Source: Undaria pinnatifida (taxonomy: Eukaryota > Sar > Phaeophyceae > Laminariales > Alariaceae). From it: a stretch of DNA of 64,000 bases. The position numbers and the translations under genes were made by a program. Below the pieces are notes generated by a model. The model saw only the letters and a list, made by a program, of their open reading frames with translations. It made no database searches and was not told where the DNA came from. The DNA is taken from assembly GCA_012845835.1 (NCBI GenBank), contig JABAKD010000012.1, positions 14,455,695 through 14,519,694 of the forward strand, in the 5' to 3' direction. Shown one piece after another: positions 11,382 to 20,965 of the stretch. Each line of letters starts with the position of its first letter. Position 1 is the stretch's first letter.

Positions 11382-12014
11382 ATGCCCGCCACTTACAACG
11401 AAACCCACCCAAACCTGCAGCACATGATGGACCGGGCGCACTGTAAGTTGCTCTACGACGAAGCCGAAGACCTGCATGAGTGCGAGACCTTCTACGATTT
11501 TTCCTCATCTTTTTTGAATGCTGAGAAGGAAGGTCTAGTGGCGGGCACCGGCGACGCCGCTGGCGCAGTCGGCGCTAATGTCGAAACGAACGAAGCGGGT
11601 GGAGAATCTGACGGCGGCCCCGTCGAGGTGACGCGAACCTTAGGCGTGACAGATTTGGGGGAACTCGTCTTGCTTGACGAGAAAACGGTGGGAAATCGAA
11701 AGTGGAGCAGATATTACAAGGAGAGGCTCCGGACTCCGGACGAGCGCGAGGCGGTCGTAGGGCAGCGGAGAGTGAATCGGCTGCAGTTGGGCGCCATGTA
11801 CGGCGACGAGGTGCGAAAAGGAACGCCGATGGGGAACGCGGTCGCGCTTCAATGCGGCCAGCGGAAGGCGTTCGGGAGGCTGTCGGGAGTGTCGCGCCCC
11901 AAGGACGTGAAGATGTTGAGGGCACAACGGCGGAATCGGGCCCGACAAAGGCTCAAGACCCAGATCCGGCAAAACAAGCTGAACAAGACATTCGGCAGGG
12001 TTGCCGAGATGTGA
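11382..12014 (+). pseudogene. REI1/ZNF622-like 60S biogenesis factor, C-terminal fragment (copy 1)
   Basis: The family acts in cytoplasmic maturation of the large ribosomal subunit. The 210-residue frame from ATG 11,382 shows the end of a C2H2-like finger (LQHMMDRAHCKL), then FYDFSSSF, an acidic/variable linker, then GELVLLDEKTVGNRKWSRYY and a basic C-terminal tail (RARQRLKTQIRQNKLNKTF). These follow the order of the REI1/ZNF622 C-terminal half. The family hallmark around the RYYKQ motif normally reads PSG..GHR; here it has drifted. The N-terminal zinc fingers are absent: in frame upstream there is a TGA at 11,322, so this is either a last exon with unseen upstream exons or a truncated copy. 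Differences from the second copy are mostly replacements, favouring a pseudogene. Homology call is fairly sure; functionality is doubtful. Confidence 0.72.
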
Positions 12015-13250
12015 TTTTTGGTGCGGTTGTTGTGGTTTGCTGGGGGGGCTACTTGTGGTTGTCGTGGACGGTCCCCGTTTTCCGTCATTTTAAGGAGGAT
12101 GGTTTTACGACCGGGAGAATAGCTTTGCGGCCGGCAATATGGCTTTGGGACCGTGGGGAGGCGTGCTTGCTTTGAGGAGAACAATTTCCTAATTATTAGG
12201 CCTGGAATACTTAATACGGACTGTATCTAGTCTACGGCGGTGGTTCTAGCCTCCTACCGCTGTTGTTGTCGGTTCTTAAACACGAACGTGTCTGGCTCTT
12301 GTTGTGACCTGTGCCGGAACATTGCCATGCTTGTGCCGGCATCTTTATGTCATATTGATGTCATATTGATGGCATTTTGATGTCAAAAATTAATGCGTGC
12401 CGACCCTTAAAAGTTTCGAAGTCACAGCTGAGGATGACGTCCTTAGATTGTTTTGTACAGTAATGTCCATTCACCATTCACCCTTTTATCGAGCTAAAAT
12501 GAAAACCCAGCCGAGTAAAACCGCGAGATACTCTTGTGCCAGAACATGCACTCCATGTATGTCCCGTACAAAAGAAGAAAACAACTCAACTGGGGTACTA
12601 CCGCGTTCAAGCGCCCGCCACCACCACAGCGAGCGGGGTATCTGATTCCCCAGATATTATTTTTGAGTACGTCAAGCAAAATTGCTGCTGCTGCTGCTGC
12701 CACATGCGCACGCCGTGAACGATGGGGCAGAGCTTCGTGTAACATTTGATCCGTTGCGTGGCTGTCGCAGTGAACGGTGGCCACAGATTGATCGTACTAT
12801 GGTATTAAGTTTAATCTATCGGCGCACATGCATGTTGACATGTGATTGATGATTGATGTGTAACATGTCAGGTCCTCATAGATCAGCGTGAGTCAGAAAC
12901 ACTATATAAAAAATCAACGAGCAGTGGGACTGCTGAACCCCATGCGCGATACAAATTGAAAGCAAGAACCGGGGGGAAGAAGGGACAATAACCTGTGACC
13001 ACGGCTTGTCCAAAAGCCGGAAAGTAGAAATGTGCAAAAAACAGATCAACAGAAGAAGGTAACGATCTATCTGTAGCTTTGTGATGGATATTTTGATAAT
13101 AGACCATCTGAGTACAATTATAATAGCTGCGATACATACGTACACATATATATGTGAGGCGGTGACACAATGCGGCGTACATGCACATGCCGCTCGTGCA
13201 TGAAATGTTCTCACTCACATCGAACACATCATTCACAAGAAGATAGGCAA
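12015..13250. other. Non-coding flank of the REI1-like fragment
   Basis: Contains a triple tgtcatattgatg-type microrepeat (about 12,347-12,381) and a (GCT)n run (about 12,682-12,699). It aligns with about 45,944-47,190 in copy 2 at roughly 5-7% divergence, with frames not preserved. I see no RNA gene or transposon end. Confidence 0.45.
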
Positions 13251-15005
13251 AATGGGTCGAACTCTTCGTTACCGCCACCAGTGTTCCATCTGCCTTGCGG
13301 GAATGCCACCACTATCACCTACGCCTAGATGGAAGAGGATCTCTCCACTTTCCAACATTAGCCAACCCGCAACTCTGCAACTCTTCCATTCCTACTTGTT
13401 TCCAGTACCTCCCGGCTGTATCACAGTACGCTCCCCTAGCAAAAGCGACGAGTAAGTCACTTTTCGCCATTTTAGTATTATTGCTTGGACTGAGCTGCCA
13501 CCAACTACGAAAATCCTATTTTCTCGTAGCCAAGGGCGAATCGCATCGCCCTCGATCGTCGCAGTAGTGGTTATAAATTTATGTCAACCCTTTATACGAC
13601 GACCGTGACTTTCGTCTGCTTGCTGCTGCGGTACTTTTGACCGCACCTCACCCACTCACTCAGTGCGTGAACCCTCGTGGCGTAAGCCGCCCTCGAGTAG
13701 AATCTACTCCGCGCAATGTAGTGGTGAACGGTGAAATCTTCCCTGCCTGCCCCGCAAGACAAAGTCGTCTTGGAGCGACGAAGAGACCCCCTCTGGAGCG
13801 ACCAAGAAGAGATAACTTCATCAAGGTGTGGACATGATTGAATGACCAACTCCAGCACACAACCTTCACTCCCCACCATCTCATCAAGTAGGTGATTGAG
13901 TTGGCCCAGCACCTACTACCTGCTCCGAGCATTGCTGGCAGAACTGTCTTTTAGCAGGCCACCAACTTGCTTCTGGCAGGCTGCGTTATTGGAAATTTCT
14001 CTAGTTAAGCTCTCCACTCGGGAGGCGTTGGTACATCCCGTGATCCGTTGGACCAATGCCAAGAACATCACCCAAAAACAAACAAAAACGCCTTTTGTCG
14101 CAAAAGCCTGATTGAATCGGCGGCATACCATCGACGATGGCGCAATGACCCCCTACCCGTTTTCCATCACGAGCTGTAACCAACCAACGAAGACTTCGCT
14201 GTGTTCAACGCTTCCTGCTGGCTCGGTTCAATTGGCCACGGACCGGAAAGCGTGCAAGGAAAGTCGCGGGCGCCATAGACTACATAGGTAGCAGAGCGCG
14301 GTGAGAAAAACACTTGCTACACTCAATCCATCCCCAACCGACCAACAACGACTCTGCAACGATGAACTCTACTCCGCTTGCCTCCCTTCGTCTCCGGTGG
14401 CTTCCCCCGGCTATAGTCGGCAGTAGTGCCCGCCCCCCACCCGCCTTAGCGCAGCGCGAGGTCACCCGACACCATGTTTTAGTTTCTCGGTTGGGTTTCT
14501 CAGCTCCAGGACTGGGAACTACTCAGCCATGGGCGAAGTCACGTGCCCACAACCGCCCTGGCACTGAAACACGCATGCAATTTAGCGGCAAACATAATAG
14601 GAAAGGTCTCTTATGAACCCACTCCACTTAAGTCATTGTGTACGGATATCTCGACGTGGACCGACATCGAGCAGACCCTTGATCCCTACCCCACAAGAAG
14701 ACTAGACCATCTCCTGTGACGCAGAGATTGTACGAGGTGTGGACAGGATTGACGACTATCAGCCCACTACCTCCTCCCGACCGACTTTACTCTTCGGTGG
14801 GTCGACGACATGCCTGTGGTGCCAGCGTACTGCGACACCACTACTGGCGAATTCCTTCCTCACATAACTCAAAGTGACGCAGACTTTTTAAGGCGTGGGC
14901 AAGACATGGCAATTTGCCCACATCCTTTTGACCAGCCACTAAGTACTCGTAGCGACAGCAGCAACCTGCTTTAGCAGGCTAACTTCTCGTGACGTCATTT
15001 GAACC
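13251..15005 (+). repeat. Hairpin-rich repeat modules, left block (copy 1)
   Basis: Two diverged modules (about 13,370-13,960 and 14,360-15,005) are related to each other and to 27,390-28,330. Shared landmarks are a ctcccggctNNaNcacagt-type segment, a foldback such as cttgg/ccaag (about 13,480-13,535), a ggcgaatcgcatcgcc hairpin (about 13,536), and the closing hairpin cctgctttagcagg (14,967-14,980). Another clear hairpin is gtgggcaag...tttgcccac (about 14,895-14,921). Coding potential is negligible. Element 1 inserted directly after this block, five bases beyond its closing motif. Confidence 0.7.
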
Positions 15006-15010
15006 GTTTT

Positions 15011-15278
15011 TGTTGGTAGTCCTTTTGAACACGGCGGTTAGGATCCATTTTGTATGAGGGAGTTCCACGTATTGATGATGGATTTATGTATGTGGTATAA
15101 GGGGACAGTCAGCGGGAGGAATGAGAGGTTTATTTCGCCGATTACTTCCTTGCATGAATCGCCACGAGCTGTCACTCGACGGCTGGATAATATAAGAAGG
15201 AGTTCTGTGTCACCGTCTTGAGTCATTATCACGCCTTCCCGTGCCAGCTACGTGTACACCTTTAGAGATCTATCAACA
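15011..15278 (+). repeat. Element 1 5' LTR (copy 1)
   Basis: 268 bp, TG...CA. Identical to its counterpart at 48,951-49,218, yet about 5% different from its own 3' LTR. It is followed directly by CACTAGTG rather than a standard TGG-type tRNA primer site. Confidence 0.95.
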
Positions 15279-15351
15279 CACTAGTGAGCCGGTTGATTTC
15301 TATTGGTAAGCGCAGCCAAGGCCAGCCTGTAGAGGTGGGAAAAAGCCAAAC

Positions 15352-16833
15352 ATGTCAGATCACGATGGTCAAAACATTGAGGTGAGCGTGTTAGCAGAGA
15401 GAGAGGAAGAGAGAGAGAGAGAGAGCAGAGAGAGAGAGCAGAGAGAGATAAGAGAGATGAAACATGAGATCGAGGTCCTGCAACGGAAAATGGAGGAGCA
15501 GAAGCTGCGCGCCGAGAGGGACGCGCTGCACGCTGAGGTCGCCTGGGGGGCGGGGGGGGGGAGGAGCGGAGAAACAACAGCGAGGGATTCTACATTGTCT
15601 CCTGCTGGGCTGGCAGCCCAATCAGGCACGTCGCAAATTTCTCTGTCTCGTACGAATTGGTCTCAATTAAAACCCCCCAAGTTTGATAATGTAGAGGCGC
15701 ACTTTGGCATGTGGCGTAGCAGGTTTCAGGCGTTTTTGTCATCAGTCGGTTGTCTGTACGTCCTCAAGGCAACCGATAATCCTGTGATGGTAGGTGACAT
15801 CAATGTGTCCCAGGAAGAACTGAAACAGGGACACACACCGAAGGAGATCATTGATGCGCGTGTGGTGTATGGATTGTTGATGGACTCAATGACTGGGTAT
15901 GCCATAGCAGAATTCCGCATGCAGCAAGCCAAGTCGCCAAGTGGCCCTTGGCAGGAGCTAGAGAACTATTACATGCCGAGAACCCTGACAGCAACGCACA
16001 GGCGGAAGAGAGAATTTGAGGCAATACACATGGAGGAGGGAGAGGACCCCCTTGTGTTTCTCGGTAGAGTGGATAAGGTGGCCGATGAATTGGCCATGCT
16101 TGGTTGCGGGAAAAGTGTAGAAGAGGTGAACAGGCACATCGTCACTAACCTTTCATCATTGTAAACAATCCAGAGCAAATCGATTCTCTCTCGCCCTTCA
16201 ATCCCTCGTTCTGAAATTGACGAGATTATTTGGGATGCATATGTGAACGATAAGTTGGAAAATGAGATGGTGACTAAGGCGTTGGGGGTAAAAGTGGGGG
16301 TGGACCCGCATGCCTTGTACGCCGGCGCTGTTCAGCCTGCCGGTGGAGCAGGCACAGGTTCAGGTAGTCGTGGGAGGAACAAGAAAGGAGGAAGGTACAA
16401 GCAGCAGCAGCAATTCCAGCAGCAGCATCAGCAGCAGGAGCAGCAGCAGGAGCAGCAGCAGGAGCAGCAGCAGCAGCAACAACGGCAGCAGCAGCAGCAG
16501 CAGCAGCAGCAACAACGGCAGCAGCAGCATCAGCAACAGCAGCAGCAGCAGCACGGTTACCCAAAGCAAAATTGTTGGGACAACTCTGGCCCAAATTCAT
16601 TTGGGACGGGGGGACAGGTTCCTGCAATAAGTTGGGTACCCACCGACCCACCGTCAGGGGTTATGCCGCCGATGCCCCTGCCGCCGGTGGGAAATCTTCC
16701 GGGCTGGGGTCCCCCACCGAACCCAGTACCACGTGGTCAGAGGGGGGTATGTTACAGATGCCACAAGCCGGGTCACTACGTAGCGGAGTGCCCGATTTCG
16801 CCAGCACATATGAACGTGACGGTCCCTTTTTAA
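15352..16833 (+). pseudogene. gag: Element 1 gag (one in-frame stop), copy 1
   Basis: The nucleocapsid/capsid precursor of a copia element. It starts MSDHDGQN with a charged coiled-coil segment encoded by a GA microsatellite, then a UBN2/Gag-like body (residues about 100-270, with W-rich segments such as HFGMWRSRFQAF). A Gln-rich tract of CAG/CAA codons (about 16,400-16,557) follows, then a CCHC zinc knuckle CYRCHKPGHYVAEC (about 16,750-16,791). A TAA at 16,162-16,164 interrupts the frame, and the same stop is in copy 2, so it predates the duplication. Gag ends at TAA 16,831-16,833. Confidence 0.85.
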
Positions 16834-19048
16834 GCTCAACAATGCCACAACCCCATGCACTGTGGTAGTGGCTGGGTACAAGAATCACCCCCTGGCAGTG
16901 ATGGGCACACTGCAACCGCAGTTCCCCCACCACAGCCCTTTTCGAACACTTCCCACGAGCAGAAGAACGACAGCAGTTGTGCGCCTACGTTCAACCCACA
17001 TCTTCGTACCGCGAGATTACACAAAAAGACAAGGATGGTCACAGCGGTAACAGCGGTATTTTGGGAGGAAATAGGAGAGAACAGTGGATAGCTGATTCGG
17101 GGGCTACCTTTCATGTAACTGGTAACCCCGCCGGCATGGTAGGTTGTAACCCCCCCCTTCCTGGTAGAAGTACTCTGTAGGCGACATGAGGTCGCTGCAG
17201 CTGCTGTGTTTTGGAAAAATACCAATGACAATGCACTGCAAGCAAGGAGATGTTCAGGTTAAGCTCTTGGACGTAGCTTATGTATTAGGTGTACAATTCA
17301 ACCTGTTCTCGCTCCATGCCGTCACGCCAAGATGCCCCGTCTCGCTCGATGCTGAAGGAGTTCATATGTTGGATGGAGTTCTGTCGTTCTTGCGTAGGGA
17401 CGCTGGGTCTTTTGTAAAGGCCACTAGAGTAGTAGAGACCCCGATTGCTGCCGCTATGTTGGCCCCGGGAAGGATGAGGACGATTGATATTAACGACCTT
17501 CATGTTTCCCTTGCACATTCCCACGCTGATACCCTCCGAGAATCGGCGCGGCAGATGGGAATCAAAGTTTTTGGGGAGTTGGTTCCGTGTGCTGGGTGCT
17601 CCAAGGCAAAGGAGAGGAGAATGGCGGTACCGTGGACGACGGAGTGCCGTTCCACCAGGTCTCTGGAGCGTCTGTTCGTGGATCTATCGGGGCAACAGCC
17701 TAGGTCTGCCGGCGGTGCGGAGTACCTAATGATGATTGTCGATGACTACTCGCGGATGGGATGGCCGTATTTTTTGAAACGGAAGTCTGACGTCCCGATG
17801 GCCTTCGCTGGTTTTCTGGCTGATATTAACGCCAGAGGTACCCCGTCCATCGTCGAGTGCATTCGATCGGACAACGGCACGGAATTTACTAAGACGGCGT
17901 TCGTGGCGTCACTCAATGACCGTGGGATTCGCCGCGAGTACACGCCTGTCAACTCACCGAAGCACGACGGTGTGGTTCAGCGTCGAATAGCCATGACGCT
18001 CGAGCTTGCTATGGCGTCCCGCCTGGAGGCTCCCCGTTTGTTTGGTGACGCGAAGATGCCGCCGACGCAGCCCCTCTGGGCTGAGGCGTGTAAGTACGCC
18101 AGCGATGTGATCAACATGACGGCAAGGGTCAGGGACAAGACGGACATGCACTCGCCATACCGGAAGTTCCACGGGAGACCGCCGTTTGCGAGGCTCCTCC
18201 CGTTCCTGAAGCCGGGTTTTCACCACTTAAGGAGGACCCAAAAGTCGGAGCCCAAGCCGGAGGCTTGTTTCTATCTGAATGGTAGAAACAACCAATCGGC
18301 AGATTTTTGCAATATTCTGCTGATGTCTGGGCGTATGTCATACTCCCGCGACGTTACTTGGGAACACCCGAGGAAATCGTTTGTGGGGGTACTGCCTCCG
18401 GAGGAGAAGAGCCCTCCCCCGCCACTGTCGCCGCCGCCGCCCGGGTACGCCGGAGTCTCTGGGAGATGCCAGAGCTTGGTTCGAGCCACCGCCACCGTCC
18501 TCGCTGTTGCCGCCGCAACCGCCGCCACCGCCGCCGCCGTCACCGTTGCCGTCACAGCCGCCGTCATCGTCACTGCCGCTGCCACCGCCACCGTCACTTT
18601 CGCCGCCGTCGTCGCTGCCTCCGCCGCCGCCGTCGTCACCACCGTTACCGCCGCAGCCACTGCAGCCACAGCTTTCAAGGCGTGCTGCCCGGGAGCTGGG
18701 TAGTTACAACCCGGGCCCGGAGGATGACGGTGTGCAGCGGGGCAGGACCAGGGGGGAGACAGTGCGACACCGAGAGGTTGAGGCGGGCCCGAATGGTGAC
18801 GATGTGCAGCTAGGCAGGACTAGGGGCGAGACTGCGCGGCACAGGGAGGCTGCGGGGCATGGGCTGCTGTCGTTAATGGCAGCGAGAGAAGGCATAGGTC
18901 ACGTGCTTTTTCACCAAGCCCCGCCGCACGATAGTCCCCCTCTTCCTACACGCCCGGTGAGCGAGCTTTCGACGCCAAACTCGTATGCTGAAGCATGTGC
19001 GGAGGAGTATTCGGCTGTTTGGAGGCAGGCGATGGAAAAGGAGTACCG
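16834..19048 (+). pseudogene. pol: Element 1 pol, 5' part: protease, integrase, start of RT (copy 1)
   Basis: The protease motif WIADSGATFHV lies near 17,084-17,116. A 4-bp loss near 17,174 then shifts the frame, and integrase is open from 17,186. The HHCC finger ends CAGC; core motifs are FVDLSG, RSDNGTEF, and GVVQR where copia has GVVER, so the catalytic Glu is Gln (17,978-17,980). The C-terminal module (HSPYRKFHGRPPFARLLPFLKPG) leads into a Pro/Ser-rich linker with a second frameshift near 18,440. The RT begins with NSYAEACAEEYSAVWRQAM and is cut at EYR by the 5' LTR of element 2. Confidence 0.9.
19044..19048. other. 5' target-site duplication of element 2 (TACCG)
   Basis: TACCG lies here and again at 24,705-24,709, flanking element 2 exactly at its LTR ends. 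Joining the two sides restores the copia RT order, from EKEYR to LASAGTFEE, apart from one stop. Confidence 0.93.
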
Positions 19049-19264
19049 TGTTAGTTTGGATCGTCACAGCACGACGGTTACAAATGTTGTAGAGGGTTGC
19101 GTATACATTCGTAGGCGTTTTGATGCAATTTCTCTTGTGAGAGAAGAGCTCCAGCACTCTGCTCTCTGTTCCTTCTCCCCCCTCTGTCCTGTAATACAAC
19201 GAAGATAAGAACACTCGTCAGACCGCGAGGTGGTCAGGGCATCCAGGCTAGGACTCTACGAACA
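19049..19264 (+). repeat. Element 2 5' LTR (copy 1)
   Basis: 216 bp. Differs from its 3' partner at about 16 positions by hand count. It is followed by CACTAGTGG, the same junction motif as element 1. Confidence 0.93.
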
Positions 19265-19308
19265 CACTAGTGGCTTCAAAGTAGAAGTTCTGGTACCAGG
19301 AGCCAAGG

Positions 19309-20965
19309 ATGTCTGCACAGGAAAGAGACTACTCGGATGAGATTCAGCAGCTGAGGAATGAGCTTCAGTTGGTGATAGAGGAGAGACAAGCATCGATGAT
19401 GCATGATATGAGGGAGATGATGGCCGAGCTCATGAGGAACGACAGCCCGTCGGAGTCCAGCAGCGCTGAGGGTAGCGCTGCTGTAAGGGCCAGCCCGCGA
19501 GGGGCTGAACCCACTGCTGTGATGGGTAGCGGCGCTGAGGACAGCGCTGCTGAAAGGGGTAGCCAACAAGGGGCTGAACCCACCGCTGCGGGACGACAAA
19601 TTTCTGCTGCTGGTGCTGCTACTGCTGGAGGCGGAGCGCGAGGACATACAACAGCAGCAAGATAGACGACTTTTCGTTAGGATGCTTCGCGGAGTTTTGG
19701 AGTGACGGGACGCAGGGAAGCCTCTGTTCCTGTCGAGGTTGGCCCAGCAAGGGGTCAGCCAGACCAGCCAAGGAGGGCTGGAGAATGGGGGTCATACCCT
19801 GACGGTGAGTTGGGAGTAGGATATGATATACCTCTACCTAGACTTGATCTCAAACACACCGCTGTTCCACAATTTAGTGGGAAAAAGCCCGAATTCACTG
19901 CCTGGACCAGAGACGCCAGGTACTACGCGAAAGGAGTAGGTTTCCTATCTGCGTTTGTGTCGGATCCACCCCAGTACATTCCCGTAGGGGAATTGAATAC
20001 CGAAAACTCGGTACTTGTCGGAAGGGGGTACAACCGCGAACGTGTACACATATATGCACTTGCTTGGAATTTTTTATCGACGGCCCGAAATAGCAAGAGC
20101 GACAAGAGTATCTTGCAGAGGTGCACCTCGCCGAGAGAAGCGTGGGACGCACTCCTCGCGTGGTACGGCCCTCAAACGACGGGGGCCAAATCCGACCGCT
20201 CCCGCCGCCTCAATAGTTTCAATATAGCGCCCGGGAGTAACCCTCTAGAAGAGATGGGCAGGATCGAAGATCTTGCCGCAGAAATGCGCACAACAGGAAT
20301 GACCGTCGACGACCACATGCTGTACACCATTTTCATTGACGCTCTGCCTGCCGAATACGATGTGGAGGCAAGGAACCTTGCATCTCGTGGCAGTGCCGGA
20401 CGCGATGACATCATCCCAGGCTGTACGAGAACGGCATCACCGACTTTCTGGAAGCAGGAAGAAGGGGTCCAATGCTGGCCATGCCGGCCATGCTATGTTT
20501 GCTGGCGGCGGCGATGGTGGCCAAAGAAAAGGGGCCGGCGGCGGTGCCCACCGGAAAGGTGGAGGCCGCGGAAAAGGAAAAGGTGGACGTCGGGGACCGC
20601 AAGGACGCGGCGGTAAAGGCACCAACGAGGACGGTGGTGGCTCGGCCGCGGCTGCCGGCAGTGATGGCAGCAGCGCCAAAGCCGCCGATGGTGGTACCTC
20701 CGAGATGAGATGCCACAGGTGTGGCAAGAAGGGCTATTGGAGGGTCAACTGCACGGAGGAGCTATGCAGCAGATGCCACGGACGGGGGCACGCTGCTGAT
20801 GTCTGCCCCACATCAAAAGAGGAAGCTATGCTGGCGACGTCGGACGACGATGACGATTCTGATGCGGTCGAGGCTTCAGCTTTTAAGGCCAGAGAGACAG
20901 GCAAGTGCAGTAATGTTTCGGGCAAAATGGGGGAAAGGGGAGTCGGTTTGGCAAGTAGGGGATGA
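19309..20965 (+). pseudogene. gag: Element 2 gag (copy 1)
   Basis: Starts MSAQERDYSDEIQQLRNEL with a predicted coiled coil, then Ala/Gly/Ser-rich sequence. TAG codons at 19,663 and 19,678 break the frame before the capsid-like body (FSGKKPEFTAWTRDARYY onward). A 1-bp insertion near 20,412 shifts the frame again. After a Gly/Lys/Arg-rich stretch come two knuckles: CHRCGKKGYWRVNC (Tyr in place of His) and CSRCHGRGHAADVC. The last about 245 bp overlap the pol frame, which lies at +1 relative to gag in both copies. Confidence 0.85.

Noticed and set aside
16274-16651. Ala-rich and Leu-rich minus-strand ORFs
   Set aside because: Antisense readings of the CAG-repeat tract in element 1 gag, with no independent support.
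18307-18813. Long His/Arg-rich and Ala/Val/Thr-rich frames in the integrase-RT linker
   Set aside because: They are out-of-frame readings of the (CCG)n-type Pro/Ser linker of element 1; the Pro-rich frame connects integrase to RT in copy 2.
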